A stretch of DNA of 64,000 nt from Roseiarcus sp963794155 (GCA_963794155.1 CAWCCX010000016.1:558001-622000); one strand, 5' to 3'. Positions 1 to 9,274 are shown, counted from the first letter of the stretch. Made by a program: numbers and translations. Notes: generated from the sequence alone by a model not told the origin.

Positions 1-372
1 AGCCGCAGTTGACGCTTTGCGTTTGGCCTCGGCGTGCTGAGTGAGGAATATTTCGATCACCTCTGAGAGCGACAGGGAACGGCGTTGGCGTGTCTTTTCG
101 GCCGCCGGGTCCTCGCCATGCGCAACCGAGCCGAGCACTTTCTTGGCCCCTGCGCGAGCCTCCTCGGGGGTCATCTTCCCCGCGTGGCCGATCGTTACCC
201 GTTTCGTCGGCGCGCCGCGGCCTCGCGCGGCCTTGTACTCGACGGCGTAGGACACGCCGCCCGTTTTTCGAACTCGCAGGACGAAGCCTAGGTCGACGGT
301 ATCGAAGACCGTGCAATCCACAGGCTCGGCTCTGAACGTGTCGACGAGGCGCTTTGTGATCTTCGCTTTCAT
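1..372 (-). CDS. Tyrosine-type integrase, N-terminal part (runs off left edge)
   Basis: The 124 visible residues start MKAKITKRLVDTF and match the N-terminal arm-binding domain (DUF4102 type) of P4-like tyrosine integrases. They include the beta-rich stretch with GFVLRVRKTGGVSYAV, then TIGHAGKMTPEEARAGAKK, then the start of the core-binding SAM-like domain (LSLSEVIEIFL). The catalytic domain lies beyond the window. The gene points leftwards, away from a tRNA-His 3' remnant about 140 bp upstream, as expected for an element integrated at a tRNA 3' end. The element therefore lies mostly to the left. A GGGAG ribosome-binding candidate precedes the ATG. Family identity is clear; element type (ICE, island or prophage) cannot be told from this fragment. 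Confidence 0.85.
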   Translation of the reverse strand, partial: MKAKITKRLVDTFRAEPVDCTVFDTVDLGFVLRVRKTGGVSYAVEYKAARGRGAPTKRVTIGHAGKMTPEEARAGAKKVLGSVAHGEDPAAEKTRQRRSLSLSEVIEIFLTQHAEAKRKASTAA

Positions 373-376
373 GTCT

Positions 377-398
377 GGGGCGCTCCCGGGGCGCTCCC
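377..398. repeat. Tandem 11-bp direct repeat upstream of the integrase
   Basis: GGGGCGCTCCC occurs twice in direct succession just before the integrase start. It could be an arm-type or regulator site, or chance in GC-rich DNA. Confidence 0.4.
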
Positions 399-513
399 AT
401 GGATCAAACTACGGGACGCCACAGAGTACACAATAGGGCTAGTCTCTGGCTTAGGCAAGGTTAATATCGAACAAAATCAGGTTCGATAATACAAGAGAGC
501 ACCAGGGCCGTAA

Positions 514-560
514 GATTGTGGATCTAGAGGTCCCCCGTTCGAGCCGGGGTGGCGGTACCA
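514..560 (+). other. tRNA-His 3' half remnant, probable attachment site
   Basis: The stretch has an anticodon loop TTGTGGA (GTG anticodon), variable region AGGTC, a perfect T arm (CCCCG, loop TTCGAGC, CGGGG), a 3' acceptor strand TGGCGGT, then A and CCA. There is no D arm at the right distance and no matching 5' acceptor strand upstream, so this is a 3' half, not a working tRNA. A73 fits alphaproteobacterial tRNA-His. With the divergent integrase beside it, this is best read as the attachment duplication left by integration into a tRNA-His gene. The rest of the 373-689 gap shows no gene. Confidence 0.65.
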
Positions 561-689
561 TCAAAATCAAAGACATGAATCGTTTCGCGCGCGGCAGGAA
601 GCCTACGCCCGGCGTCGCTCCGTGTCGGAGGGTCGGGGCGCGGTCGGGGCAAGAGCGGCCGACATAGGCTCAGCGAAAATACTCCCTGA

Positions 690-3194
690 TCAGGATGTCG
701 CGGCGGCCTTATCCGAGCGGTTCATCGACGATCGCGAGGCGGCGATCTTATGGATGGCGAGTCGGATATCGCGATTGTCTTGCATGAATCGGTCGAAATC
801 GACCTTGCGCAGCACCAGGAGCCGGCAATAGGTCATCGCCACGACGTCGGCTTGCCGCGTCATGCCCGTGAGCAGCGCCATCTCGCCGAACAGGTCGCCG
901 GTGCCGAGCGGGATGCGCCGATCGGGAAAGATGACCTCGGCGGCGCCGGAGGCGATGAAATAGCACGCGTCGCCCTTATCGCCGTTGCGTACGATCAGCT
1001 CGCGCGGAACGGCGAAACGGGGCCGAAGCAGCTTCTGAACCCGCGCAAGCTGTTCATCGCTGAGGCCGGTGAAGAGCTCGAGGCGTCCGATCAGCTCGCG
1101 GGTGTCGAGGCCGAGATCGAAACGGGGCCGGGTCTCCTTCGCCTGCATGTCCTCAACGCTGCCCTTGAGGTCTTCGTAGACCTCGGCCGCGATCAGGCCT
1201 TCCTTGAATAGGGCGTCGTAGCGTCCCATCTCGCGCCGCAACGCCGATTGGCGCAGGAACCGGGCCTCGAGCGCCGCGGCGTAATGGGGATATTGCCGCC
1301 TGAGCGCTTCGAGCGCGGCGGTCGTCCGCTTGAGGCGATCCTTGAGGATCGCGTCGATGAGCTCGACGACCCGCTCGCCGAAGATCGAGCGCGACCGCAC
1401 AGCGTGGCTGCCGGCAAGCTCCTGGATCAACAGGCGGGTGACGAGCAGCATCTCGAAACGGTCGCCGAGCTGATCGGCCAGAAAGCGTACGACGCCGAAG
1501 CGCCGATAGAAAAAATGCGCGGCCCGGAATAAAAACGGGAAGGCGAGCGCCGCCTCAGCACTGCGCTTGTAGCCAAGACGCCCGCCGCTCCTTGCGCCTT
1601 CGCCGAGCGCTTCGGCGTTTCTCAACAGCGTTTGGATTGCGGAAGGCGAGGCCGCGCGTTCGGTCATCAGTTCGAGCGTCAGCATGCGCTCCTGATTGCC
1701 GAGCGCCACGAGTCCGATCGCCAGGCGCTCGTGATCCGTCAAGCCGACCTCCGCGGCGTCCCGCGTCTCGGCGGCCGCGATGGACGACTTATAGGGCTCG
1801 AGCGCGCGGGCGAGGGCCGCGGGCGAGATCTCATGCTCGCGCGCCGTCGAACGGATGGTCTCGGCGACCTCGCTATAGGATAGCGCGAGGACCCGATCGC
1901 GCAGGACTTGGTCGACCGGCGACAGGCGATCAAGCCGCAGGAGGTGAATGACGAAGCGCAATGTCGTGCCGTTGACCAGCAGCGTGAACAGCACGAGGCC
2001 GGTGGCGAGCACCGCGACGAATCTTTGCACCTCCGGCTTCAGCGCCGGATTCTCGGTCACGGCGAGCGCCAGCACCAGAGTCAGGGCGCCCCGCAGCCCG
2101 CCCCAGGCGATGGCCAGCTTATAGGCGGTGCTGATTGGCTGGGTCAGTCTGGCGAGGCTCAAGAGCGGGAGGAGCAGGAACAGCACCAGGAGGCGGGCCA
2201 CGAACGCCGCCACGATGACCGCCGCCACGAGGACGACATCGCGGAATTGGGTATCCAGCAAGAGCTTCGGCACCAGGATCGAGGCGAGCACGAACACCAG
2301 CGAATGAGCCCAGAAGGCGATTTGAGCCCAGAGATCGGTGATGAAGGACCAATTGTAGGGCGTGATGCGCGACCGCCCGAAGGCGCTCAGACTCAATCCG
2401 GCCGTGAGCACCGCGACCACGCCGGAAACATGAAAGGCGTGCTCGGCGGTAATGAAGACGAGATAGGGCAGCGCGACCGTCAGCGTCGCTTGGGCCAGCC
2501 GATCGTCGCGGGTCCAGGGGATGAGCTGCAACAGCGCCCGGCCGGCCAGCAGTCCTAACGCGGCGCCGCCGAAGAAGGAGACCATGAATTGCACGGCGCC
2601 GCCGAGAAAATCCGGCTGGCGTCCGGAGACGATCATTCCGAGCAGCACCGTGAACATGACGATCGCCGCCGCGTCGTTCAGGAGTGCCTCGCCTTCGACG
2701 AGGCGGGTGAGGCGCGCTGGAGCGCCGACGTCGCGGAAGACCGCGATGACCGCGGCCGGGTCGGTGGTCGCCACGACCGACCCAAGGAGCAAGCAGACCA
2801 CCAGCGGCAAGCCCGCGAGCGGCCAAAGCGCCACGCCGACAACCGCGGTGCAGACGACCGTCGCGACGACGGCGAGCATGAGAATCGGAGCGGCGTCCTC
2901 GAGCATCCGACGCACGTCGCTGGTGATGGCGCCCTCGAATACGAGCAGCGGCAGAAAGACGTAAATGAAGGTCTCGGAGCCGACCGGCAGGTTGGCGAAC
3001 AGCGCGGCGACATTGTCGAAGCGGTCGCTGAGCGGCGTGCGCAGCAAGACAATGGATACGGCCCCGATCGCCACCCCGATAACGGCGAGGAGCACCACCG
3101 GCGCGAGTTTGAGCCGGACCGCCACCGGCTGCGAGACGGCGACGACCACCAGCAGAGTGGAGAATACGGCGAGGACCAGGACGATATCGAGCAT
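690..3194 (-). CDS. CPA1-type Na+/H+ antiporter with C-terminal cyclic-nucleotide-binding domain
   Basis: This 834-residue inner-membrane protein has about 12 hydrophobic segments over residues 1-420. It carries the CPA1 signatures DPAAVIAVFRDVGAP and EGEALLNDAAAIVMF, whose aspartates form the ion site. A soluble region follows, and residues ~695-820 form a cNMP-binding fold with the phosphate-cassette-like GDLFGEMALLTG. Known relatives exchange Na+ or K+ for protons in pH and salt homeostasis. The C-terminal sensor suggests gating by a cyclic nucleotide, but the cassette lacks a clear arginine after the FGEMALL stretch, so binding is uncertain. It stands alone, followed by nth on the same strand about 100 bp further on. 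Confidence 0.85.
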   Translation of the reverse strand: MLDIVLVLAVFSTLLVVVAVSQPVAVRLKLAPVVLLAVIGVAIGAVSIVLLRTPLSDRFDNVAALFANLPVGSETFIYVFLPLLVFEGAITSDVRRMLEDAAPILMLAVVATVVCTAVVGVALWPLAGLPLVVCLLLGSVVATTDPAAVIAVFRDVGAPARLTRLVEGEALLNDAAAIVMFTVLLGMIVSGRQPDFLGGAVQFMVSFFGGAALGLLAGRALLQLIPWTRDDRLAQATLTVALPYLVFITAEHAFHVSGVVAVLTAGLSLSAFGRSRITPYNWSFITDLWAQIAFWAHSLVFVLASILVPKLLLDTQFRDVVLVAAVIVAAFVARLLVLFLLLPLLSLARLTQPISTAYKLAIAWGGLRGALTLVLALAVTENPALKPEVQRFVAVLATGLVLFTLLVNGTTLRFVIHLLRLDRLSPVDQVLRDRVLALSYSEVAETIRSTAREHEISPAALARALEPYKSSIAAAETRDAAEVGLTDHERLAIGLVALGNQERMLTLELMTERAASPSAIQTLLRNAEALGEGARSGGRLGYKRSAEAALAFPFLFRAAHFFYRRFGVVRFLADQLGDRFEMLLVTRLLIQELAGSHAVRSRSIFGERVVELIDAILKDRLKRTTAALEALRRQYPHYAAALEARFLRQSALRREMGRYDALFKEGLIAAEVYEDLKGSVEDMQAKETRPRFDLGLDTRELIGRLELFTGLSDEQLARVQKLLRPRFAVPRELIVRNGDKGDACYFIASGAAEVIFPDRRIPLGTGDLFGEMALLTGMTRQADVVAMTYCRLLVLRKVDFDRFMQDNRDIRLAIHKIAASRSSMNRSDKAAATS

Positions 3195-3297
3195 AAAGGC
3201 AAGTTTCTATCCGCTTGCGGCGCCGCGGGGCAATTGGAGGACTATGCCCAGCAGCATTCTGACTCACGGGCGAGCCTCGGATAGCGCTCGCCCGGCC

Positions 3298-3972
3298 TCA
3301 AACCGCATCGCTCCCGGGCAGGTTTTTCGGCTCGTACGGGCAGAGATCGACCAGCACGCAGACGCCGCAAAGCGGCTGGCGCGCCTTGCAGACGTATCGT
3401 CCGTGCAGGATCAGCCAGTGATGCGCATGCGGGAGAAAGCGCTTTGGAATGACGCGCATCAGCTCGTCCTCGACTTCTCGCGGCGTTTGCCCCGGCGCGA
3501 TCCGAAGCCGGTTGGCGACGCGAAAGACATGGGTGTCGACAGCGAGCGTCGGCTCGCCGAAGGCGGTGTTGAGCACCACATTCGCGGTCTTGCGGCCGAC
3601 GCCGGGTAGGGCCTCCAGCGCCTCGCGGTCGCGGGGGGTCTGCCCGCCGTGTTGTTCGGCGATCGTTCGCGAGAGAGCGATCACGTTCTTGGCCTTGGTT
3701 CGATAAAGCCCGATTGTCTTGATACGCTCGGCGAGCCGTTGCTCGCCGAGCGCCGTCATCTTCTCCGGCGTGTCGGCGATGGCGAACAGCGCCGGGGTGA
3801 CCCTGTTGACCCCGGCGTCGGTCGTTTGCGCCGATAGCACCACCGCCACCAGAAGCGTGAACGGATTGACGTATTCGAGCTCGCCCTTCGGCGCCGGATT
3901 GGCGGCGGCCAACCGCTCGAAGATCGCCTCGGCCCTCGCCGACCTCGTTTGCCGGGACTCTTTTCGCGCCAT
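3298..3972 (-). CDS. nth: Endonuclease III (DNA glycosylase/AP lyase)
   Basis: Base-excision repair enzyme that removes oxidised pyrimidines and nicks abasic sites. The helix-hairpin-helix LPGVGRKTANVVL carries the catalytic lysine (K128), and the catalytic aspartate is in AVDTHVF (D146). The C-terminal [4Fe-4S] ligands have the canonical C-X6-C-X2-C-X5-C spacing (C195, C202, C205, C211). The frame is open further upstream to 4053, but those residues are a hydrophobic extension unlike the family. The ATG at 3972 gives a normal 224-residue protein starting MARKESRQ. Confidence 0.93.
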   Translation of the reverse strand: MARKESRQTRSARAEAIFERLAAANPAPKGELEYVNPFTLLVAVVLSAQTTDAGVNRVTPALFAIADTPEKMTALGEQRLAERIKTIGLYRTKAKNVIALSRTIAEQHGGQTPRDREALEALPGVGRKTANVVLNTAFGEPTLAVDTHVFRVANRLRIAPGQTPREVEDELMRVIPKRFLPHAHHWLILHGRYVCKARQPLCGVCVLVDLCPYEPKNLPGSDAV

Positions 3973-4125
3973 GGACGATTTATAGGCGCCCGCGGCTGCC
4001 GCGCAAACCGCGAGTGCGACTAAAGCGCGTGTTGCCATGCGCCTCAACGCCACGCATTATGCCGGCATGGGCTTGGGCATTGGCGGCGCGCCGCAGGACA
4101 AACCGCGAGATCGGGAGGAATGGAA

Positions 4126-5334
4126 ATGAAATCACTGAGATGGACTTTGATGCTGGCGGGCGCGCTTTCGGCGTCGCTTGCCGCCAGCGCGGCTTGGGCG
4201 GCGGCCGACAAGGTCGTCATCGGCGACATCGACGACATGTCGGGACCCTATGCTGACGTCATCGGCGCCGGCGGCGTCGAGGCGCTAAAAATGGCGATCG
4301 CCGATTTCGGCGGCTCCGTGCTTGGGCAACCGGTCCAGGTTCTGACCTTCGATCATCAAAACAAGCCTGATCTCGGGGCCCAGAAGCTCCGCGAATGGGC
4401 CGACACTGACGGGATGACAATGCTGCTCGGCGGGTCCAACTCCGGCGTCAGCCTGGCGATGTCGGCCGCGGCCAAGGAGAAAAAGATCCCATTCATCGCT
4501 ATCGGCGCGGCCGCAGCGTCGCTTACCGGCAAGGACTGCTCGCCCTATACGATTCACTATGGCTACGACACGACCGCGCTCGCCAACGGCACAGCCAAGA
4601 CCATCCTTGAAGCGGGCGGCAAGAGCTGGTTCTTCCTCACCGCGGACTACGCCTTCGGGAAGCAATTGGAGGCAGCGGCCACCAATGTCGTTAACGCCGG
4701 CGGCGGCAGCGTGACCGGCGGTGTTCGGGTGCCCCTTGGGACATCGGACTTCTCCTCATATCTGCTGCAGGCGCAGGGCTCCGGCGCGCAGGTGCTCGCG
4801 CTCGCCAACGCCGGCGCCGACACGTCAAACTCCATGAAGGCGGCTTCGGAATTTGGCCTCACCAAGACGATGAGGCCGGCCGCATTGCTGGTGTTTCTGA
4901 CCGACGTCCACTCCATGGGTCTCGATATTGCACAGGGGCTAGTGCTGACGACGGCCTGGTATTGGAACATGAACGACGAGACGCGGGCGTTCGCCAACCG
5001 CTTCTTCGAAAAGACGAAGAAGATGCCGACGTTCTCCCAGGCCGCCTACTATTCGGCCGCCACCAACTATCTCAACGCTGTCAAGGCGGTCGGCTCGACC
5101 GACCCCGACAAGGTGATGGATCAGCTGCACAAGACGAAAGTCAACGACATGTTCGTCAAGGACGGCGTGATCCGCCCCGACGGCCTGCTCGAGCACGACA
5201 TGTACATCGTTCAGGTGAAGACGCCAGCGGAGTCGAAAGGCGACTGGGACTTCTACAAGATCTTGAAGACGATGAAGGGCGAAGAGGCGTTCGGCAAGCT
5301 CGCGGACTCGACCTGCCCGCTGCTCAAGAAATAA
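4126..5334 (+). CDS. ABC transporter periplasmic substrate-binding protein, branched-chain amino-acid type
   Basis: A type 1 periplasmic binding protein (Peripla_BP_6 family) with a Sec signal peptide (MKSLRWTLMLAGALSASLAA... cut near AWA-AADK). The mature part opens with VVIGDIDDMSGPYADV and contains FFLTADYAFGKQLE, typical of LivK-like proteins for amino acids, amides or aromatic and other acids. The GGGAGGA ribosome-binding site is immediately before an ATG at 4120 but 6 bases before the ATG at 4126, so 4126 is preferred. No permease or ATPase genes adjoin it. It may serve a remote transporter or the Liv set near 57.7 kb, which has its own binding protein. Substrate unknown. Confidence 0.85.
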   Translation: MKSLRWTLMLAGALSASLAASAAWAAADKVVIGDIDDMSGPYADVIGAGGVEALKMAIADFGGSVLGQPVQVLTFDHQNKPDLGAQKLREWADTDGMTMLLGGSNSGVSLAMSAAAKEKKIPFIAIGAAAASLTGKDCSPYTIHYGYDTTALANGTAKTILEAGGKSWFFLTADYAFGKQLEAAATNVVNAGGGSVTGGVRVPLGTSDFSSYLLQAQGSGAQVLALANAGADTSNSMKAASEFGLTKTMRPAALLVFLTDVHSMGLDIAQGLVLTTAWYWNMNDETRAFANRFFEKTKKMPTFSQAAYYSAATNYLNAVKAVGSTDPDKVMDQLHKTKVNDMFVKDGVIRPDGLLEHDMYIVQVKTPAESKGDWDFYKILKTMKGEEAFGKLADSTCPLLKK

Positions 5335-5351
5335 CGATCTGCTGACGAACT

Positions 5352-5382
5352 CCTGCGGCGTCTCGGGCAGAGACGCAGCAGG
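5352..5382. terminator. Hairpin between convergent genes
   Basis: CCTGCGGCGTCTC and GAGACGCAGCAGG can pair with one mismatch around a short loop. It lies between the binding-protein gene and the convergent CoA-transferase genes, so it could end transcription from both sides. No strong T run follows. Confidence 0.5.
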
Positions 5383-5404
5383 GGTATGCTCCGGCCTCCC
5401 GCCC

Positions 5405-6049
5405 TCAGTTTAGCGCCACCCGGTAGGTCGCCTCCGTCTTGGCGGCGATTTCCTCCGGGGTCGCGCCGGGCGCGATTTCAATCAGCGCCATGCCGCGATA
5501 GCCGTGCTTGTCGATCGCGAACACGCCGAGATCGGTGATCACGAGATCGACGACCTTGGCGCCGGTCAGCGGCAGGCTGCAGTGGTGCAGAAGCTTCGGG
5601 CCGTCCTTGGCCGCATGCTCCATGACGACGACGATGCGCTTCACCCCCGCGACCAGGTCCATCGCGCCGCCCATCCCCTTGACCATTTTGCCGGGGATCA
5701 TCCAGTTCGCCAGATCGCCGGTCTCCGAGACCTGCATCGCGCCAAGGATCGCGAGATCGATATGCCCGCCGCGGATCATGGCGAACGAATCAGCGCTCGA
5801 GAAGAAGCTGGTCGTCGGCAATTGGGTGACGGTCTGCTTGCCGGCGTTGATGAGGTCGGGGTCCTCCTCTCCCTCGAACGGGAACGGCCCCATCCCCAGC
5901 ATGCCGTTCTCGCTCTGCAGCTGCACGCTCATCCCCTGGGGGATATAGTTCGAGACCAGCGTCGGAATGCCAATGCCGAGATTGACGTAGAAGCCGTCCC
6001 TGAGCTCCTTGGCGGCGCGGGCCGCCATTTGGTCGCGAGTCCAAGCCAT
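5405..6049 (-). CDS. 3-oxoacid CoA-transferase subunit B
   Basis: The 214-residue beta subunit of a class I CoA-transferase. The catalytic glutamate sits in SENGMLG (E47), and the glycine-rich GAMQVSETGDLANWMIPG and GKMVKGMGGAMDLVAG stretches are typical of ScoB/PcaJ/AtoA. The partner subunit A lies 19 bp upstream on the same strand. The pair moves CoA from succinyl-CoA (or acetyl-CoA) to a 3-oxoacid such as acetoacetate or 3-oxoadipate. Sequence alone does not settle the substrate, and no beta-ketoadipate pathway genes are nearby. Confidence 0.92.
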   Translation of the reverse strand: MAWTRDQMAARAAKELRDGFYVNLGIGIPTLVSNYIPQGMSVQLQSENGMLGMGPFPFEGEEDPDLINAGKQTVTQLPTTSFFSSADSFAMIRGGHIDLAILGAMQVSETGDLANWMIPGKMVKGMGGAMDLVAGVKRIVVVMEHAAKDGPKLLHHCSLPLTGAKVVDLVITDLGVFAIDKHGYRGMALIEIAPGATPEEIAAKTEATYRVALN

Positions 6050-6068
6050 GGGGATGCCTCCAAAAAAT

Positions 6069-6776
6069 TCAGGCCGCGTCGCGCTTGCGGGTCGTGCGCT
6101 GCTCGATCCGCTTCAGCGCGTTGGGCACGTGGACGATTCGGTGAACGAAAATGCCGGGCGTGACGATATGGTCGCCGTCGATCTCGCCCGGCGCGACCAG
6201 ATGCTCGACCTCGGCGACGGTGAGCCGGCCGGCCGTCGCCATCATCGGATTGAAGTTGCGCGCCGTCTTACGGTAGACGAGATTGCCTTCGGCGTCGCCC
6301 TTCCAGGCATGGACGAGGGCAATGTCGGCGACGAGCCCGGTCTCCATGACGTAGGCCTCGTTGTTGAAGTCGCGGATTTCCTTGCCCTCGGCGACGATCG
6401 TGCCGACGCCGGTCTTGGTGAAGAAGGCGGGAATGCCGGCGCCGCCGGCGCGGATGCGCTCGGCCAGCGTGCCCTGCGGATTGAATTCGAGCTCGAGCTT
6501 GCCCGAGAGATAGAGATTGGCGAAGATCTTGTTCTCGCCGACGTAGCTCGAGATCATCTTTTTGATCTGGCCGGTTTCGAGCAGGATTCCCAGACCGATC
6601 CCGTCGACGCCGGCGTTGTTGGAAACGAAGGTCAGATCCTTCGCCCCAGACTTGCGCACCGCCTCGATCAGGACCTCGGGAACCCCGCAGAGGCCGAAGC
6701 CGCCGGCCATCAAGATCATTCCGTCCTTGATCTGGCCGGCGAGCGCCTCGTCCGCGTTGGCGTAGACTTTTCTCAT
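6069..6776 (-). CDS. 3-oxoacid CoA-transferase subunit A
   Basis: The alpha subunit of the class I CoA-transferase. It begins MRKVYANADEALAGQIKDG and has the CoA-binding glycine motif GGFGLCGVPE and FVSNNAGVDGIGLG. The frame is open to 6875, but the ATG at 6776 gives the usual ~235 residues; the extra upstream residues are arginine-rich and unlike the family. It is the first gene of a two-gene operon with subunit B. Confidence 0.92.
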   Translation of the reverse strand: MRKVYANADEALAGQIKDGMILMAGGFGLCGVPEVLIEAVRKSGAKDLTFVSNNAGVDGIGLGILLETGQIKKMISSYVGENKIFANLYLSGKLELEFNPQGTLAERIRAGGAGIPAFFTKTGVGTIVAEGKEIRDFNNEAYVMETGLVADIALVHAWKGDAEGNLVYRKTARNFNPMMATAGRLTVAEVEHLVAPGEIDGDHIVTPGIFVHRIVHVPNALKRIEQRTTRKRDAA

Positions 6777-7147
6777 GGGATGAAGGGTTCCAGTTGGAAG
6801 GGGGCGCGACTCCCTAGCCGTCTCGCGGGCGCGCCGCAAGCCGACAGTCGAGCCGCGTCCAGGCGCCGACGTCACATCTCATGCAAGCTGAGCGCGATCG
6901 CGATCCGGGCAAACCCGTAGAAAATCAGATCAATGCCGCAGAAAGTTTCGTCGATGACGAAATCTCGCCGCTTCGATAGGATAGCGGACGCTCGCTGCGG
7001 GCCAATCGGGGGTTAGCGACAGCAAACGAACAAACCGTCCGCTCCCTCCATCGCCGGAGGCCTCGCGTTCGCGCTCGTGATCGTCTTGAGCCCCGTCGAG
7101 GCGGATGAGACGACGGCGGCGTTGGTCGAGACGCCTCCGCAAGGGCC
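6777..7147. other. Intergenic stretch without a clear gene
   Basis: Nothing firm is seen. A short plus-strand frame ending at 7151 reads like the end of a small secreted peptide (PSIAGGLAFALVIVLSP) but has no start codon after an in-frame stop, so it is at most a relic. A 70-codon minus-strand frame is arginine-rich and has no ribosome-binding site. Confidence 0.4.
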
Positions 7148-9274
7148 TTAGCCTTCGCCGCGCGGGCCCTCGCTGCCGCCGCGACGCAAGCCGCCGCTCT
7201 CGCTGACCCAGGCGAGGGTCACCATGCCGAGCAGCAGCGCGAGGCCGAAGAAGCCCGAAGCAAGCGAAGTCGACCGCGCGCCGATCAACTCGCTCGACCC
7301 TGTCCGCTTGATCCCGAGGTAATCGCTGCCGCCGTAGCTCGGAGAAGGATTCAAGCCGACGACGCGCGGGGTCACGATCGCATCTCCAGCGCCAGCTGCG
7401 ACCCGGCGCACCGTGCCGCCCGTCTCCTCGGCCAGCGGCCGCAGCTTTTCGAGGGTCGAAACAACATCCTGCATCTCGAGCGGATTCTCCTGGCCGACAT
7501 TGACCAGCGCGACATGCTCGCCGTCTTCGGCGCGATAAAGGCCGAAGCGGTCGATCGTCACATGCGCGCGGCTCAGGCCGGGAGCGTAGGGCGTCATGTC
7601 AAGCTTGGTCTTCGATCCGTTCGGCGCGACGAGATAGGTCTCCTTGACCTCGCCGCTCACGCTCTGGCGCTCGACGGTCACCTCGCGTCCCTTGGCGCTG
7701 GCGCGCAAGGCCTCCTCTTCCAGATCAGGTTCCTTCATCAGCCAATGCGCGAGACGACGCAAGAGGTCGAGATAAGGTCCGCCGCCGTCGTAGCCGCGCG
7801 CCCAAAGCCACATCTGGTCGCTGAGCAGGAGCGCCACCCGCCCCTTTTCAACCCGCGACAGCACAAGCAGCGGCTTGTCCTCCGCGCCGCTCATCAACGT
7901 GACCCCAGAGGTCGGCCTCGCGCCGACGATCCGGAACCATCGGCCCCAGCTCGGGTCGCCGTTGGCGGCGTCGAGACCGCTCAGACCCCGGGTCACCGGG
8001 TGGCGCAGGCCATCTTCGGACACCCTGGCGCGATATGCGGTCTCAACGTCGTCGCCGCTCGGCTCGGCGGGCGAAATCGCGCCGAGCGGCGAGTAGTAGA
8101 GGCCATCAGGGGTGGAAAATTCCGGCCCCTCGGCCATCAGGAGCGCGCCGCCGCCGCGCACGTAATCGGCGATGTTCTCCAAATAGACGTAAGGCAGGAT
8201 CGACTGCTGCGCATAGCGATCGAAGATGATGAGGTCGAAGTCCTTGATCCGGCGCCCGAACAGATCGGCGACCGGGAAGGCGATCAGCGACAGTTCGTTG
8301 ATGGGCGTGCCGTCGGAGCCCTTCTCGGGTGGGCGCAGGATGGTGAAATGCACCAGATCCACATTGGCGTCGGACTTCAAGAGATTGCGCCACATCCGCT
8401 CGCCCGGATGCGGCTTGCCGGAGACCAGCAGCACCCTCAGCTTGTCGCGGACCCCTTCGATATTGACGACCGCGCGATTGCTGTCGGCCGCGAGCTCATT
8501 TTCGACCGGCGCGACCTCGAGTTCCATCACGTTCGGTCCGGGATGCTCAATCGGCGCTTTGACCTCGATCCGCTCGCCGACCCTGGCGTCGATCTCGGCG
8601 ATCGTCTCGCCGTCGCGCCGCACCGTGAGCTTGATCGGCTCGCCATGATCTGCGCTGTCGAGGACGCGGGCGACGATCACCTGATCCTTGCCGACGATGC
8701 CATACCGCGGCGCCTCGACCAATTCGATGCGCCGCTGCCGCTCGCCCTCATGCCCGGTGATCAGCGCGTGCAGCGGAGCGCTGAAGCCGAGCGCCGCCGC
8801 GGACTGGGGAATGTCGTGCACGTCGCCGTCCGTGATCATGATCGCGCCGCCCACCCGCTCGGGCGGCGCGTCGGCGAGCGCGCTGCGCAGCGCCGCGAAC
8901 AGTTTGGTCCCCTCGGTGTCGGATTCCTCGCGGGAGGTTTCGACGACGCGCAAATCGACGTCTCCGAGCGCCTTCAGCTTCGTTTCGAGCTCGTCGCGGG
9001 CTTTGTCCGTTTGTCGCGGCCGCTCGCCGATGTCCTGGCTGCCGGAACGGTCGACCACCACGGCGACGATGTCCTTGAGCGGCCGCCGGTTCTCCTGGAC
9101 GAGGTTGGGATCGCACAGGCCCAAGAGCAGAAGCGCCATGCTCAGCGCGCGCAGCCAAGCTCCGCGGACCCCGCGCCAGACGAGCGCGACCGAAACCGCG
9201 AGCGCCGCCGCAGCCAGCGCATAGAGGGCAGGCCAGGGAAGAAAAGGAGAAAAGGCGATCGACCAGGCGCTCAA
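7148..9274 (-). CDS. Large membrane-anchored protein of the MoxR/BatA-like operon
   Basis: A 708-residue protein with two N-terminal membrane segments (residues ~10-30 and ~40-57) and one C-terminal segment (~675-695). In between are a von Willebrand A-like stretch (IVAVVVDRSGSQDIG, later AIMITDGDVHD) and a glutamine-amidotransferase-like Rossmann region (DLIIFDRYAQQSILPYVY, GGGALLMAEGPEF). DRSGS resembles a MIDAS motif. It overlaps the preceding DUF4159 gene by four bases (ATGA) and is the last gene of the MoxR-DUF58-DUF4159 row. Such operons are linked to envelope or stress functions and complex assembly, but the role of this member is unknown. Confidence 0.8.
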   Translation of the reverse strand: MSAWSIAFSPFLPWPALYALAAAALAVSVALVWRGVRGAWLRALSMALLLLGLCDPNLVQENRRPLKDIVAVVVDRSGSQDIGERPRQTDKARDELETKLKALGDVDLRVVETSREESDTEGTKLFAALRSALADAPPERVGGAIMITDGDVHDIPQSAAALGFSAPLHALITGHEGERQRRIELVEAPRYGIVGKDQVIVARVLDSADHGEPIKLTVRRDGETIAEIDARVGERIEVKAPIEHPGPNVMELEVAPVENELAADSNRAVVNIEGVRDKLRVLLVSGKPHPGERMWRNLLKSDANVDLVHFTILRPPEKGSDGTPINELSLIAFPVADLFGRRIKDFDLIIFDRYAQQSILPYVYLENIADYVRGGGALLMAEGPEFSTPDGLYYSPLGAISPAEPSGDDVETAYRARVSEDGLRHPVTRGLSGLDAANGDPSWGRWFRIVGARPTSGVTLMSGAEDKPLLVLSRVEKGRVALLLSDQMWLWARGYDGGGPYLDLLRRLAHWLMKEPDLEEEALRASAKGREVTVERQSVSGEVKETYLVAPNGSKTKLDMTPYAPGLSRAHVTIDRFGLYRAEDGEHVALVNVGQENPLEMQDVVSTLEKLRPLAEETGGTVRRVAAGAGDAIVTPRVVGLNPSPSYGGSDYLGIKRTGSSELIGARSTSLASGFFGLALLLGMVTLAWVSESGGLRRGGSEGPRGEG

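Noticed and set aside
485..560. Intact tRNA-His gene
   Set aside because: The 76 bases before the CCA lack a D arm at the right spacing and a 5' acceptor strand matching TGGCGGT.
1592..2558. Long plus-strand frames opposite the antiporter gene
   Set aside because: High-GC shadow frames; arginine- or glutamine-rich and without family resemblance, opposite a clear gene.
6930..7142. Small minus-strand gene between the CoA-transferase and VWA-like genes
   Set aside because: Arginine-rich, no ribosome site, no resemblance to a family.
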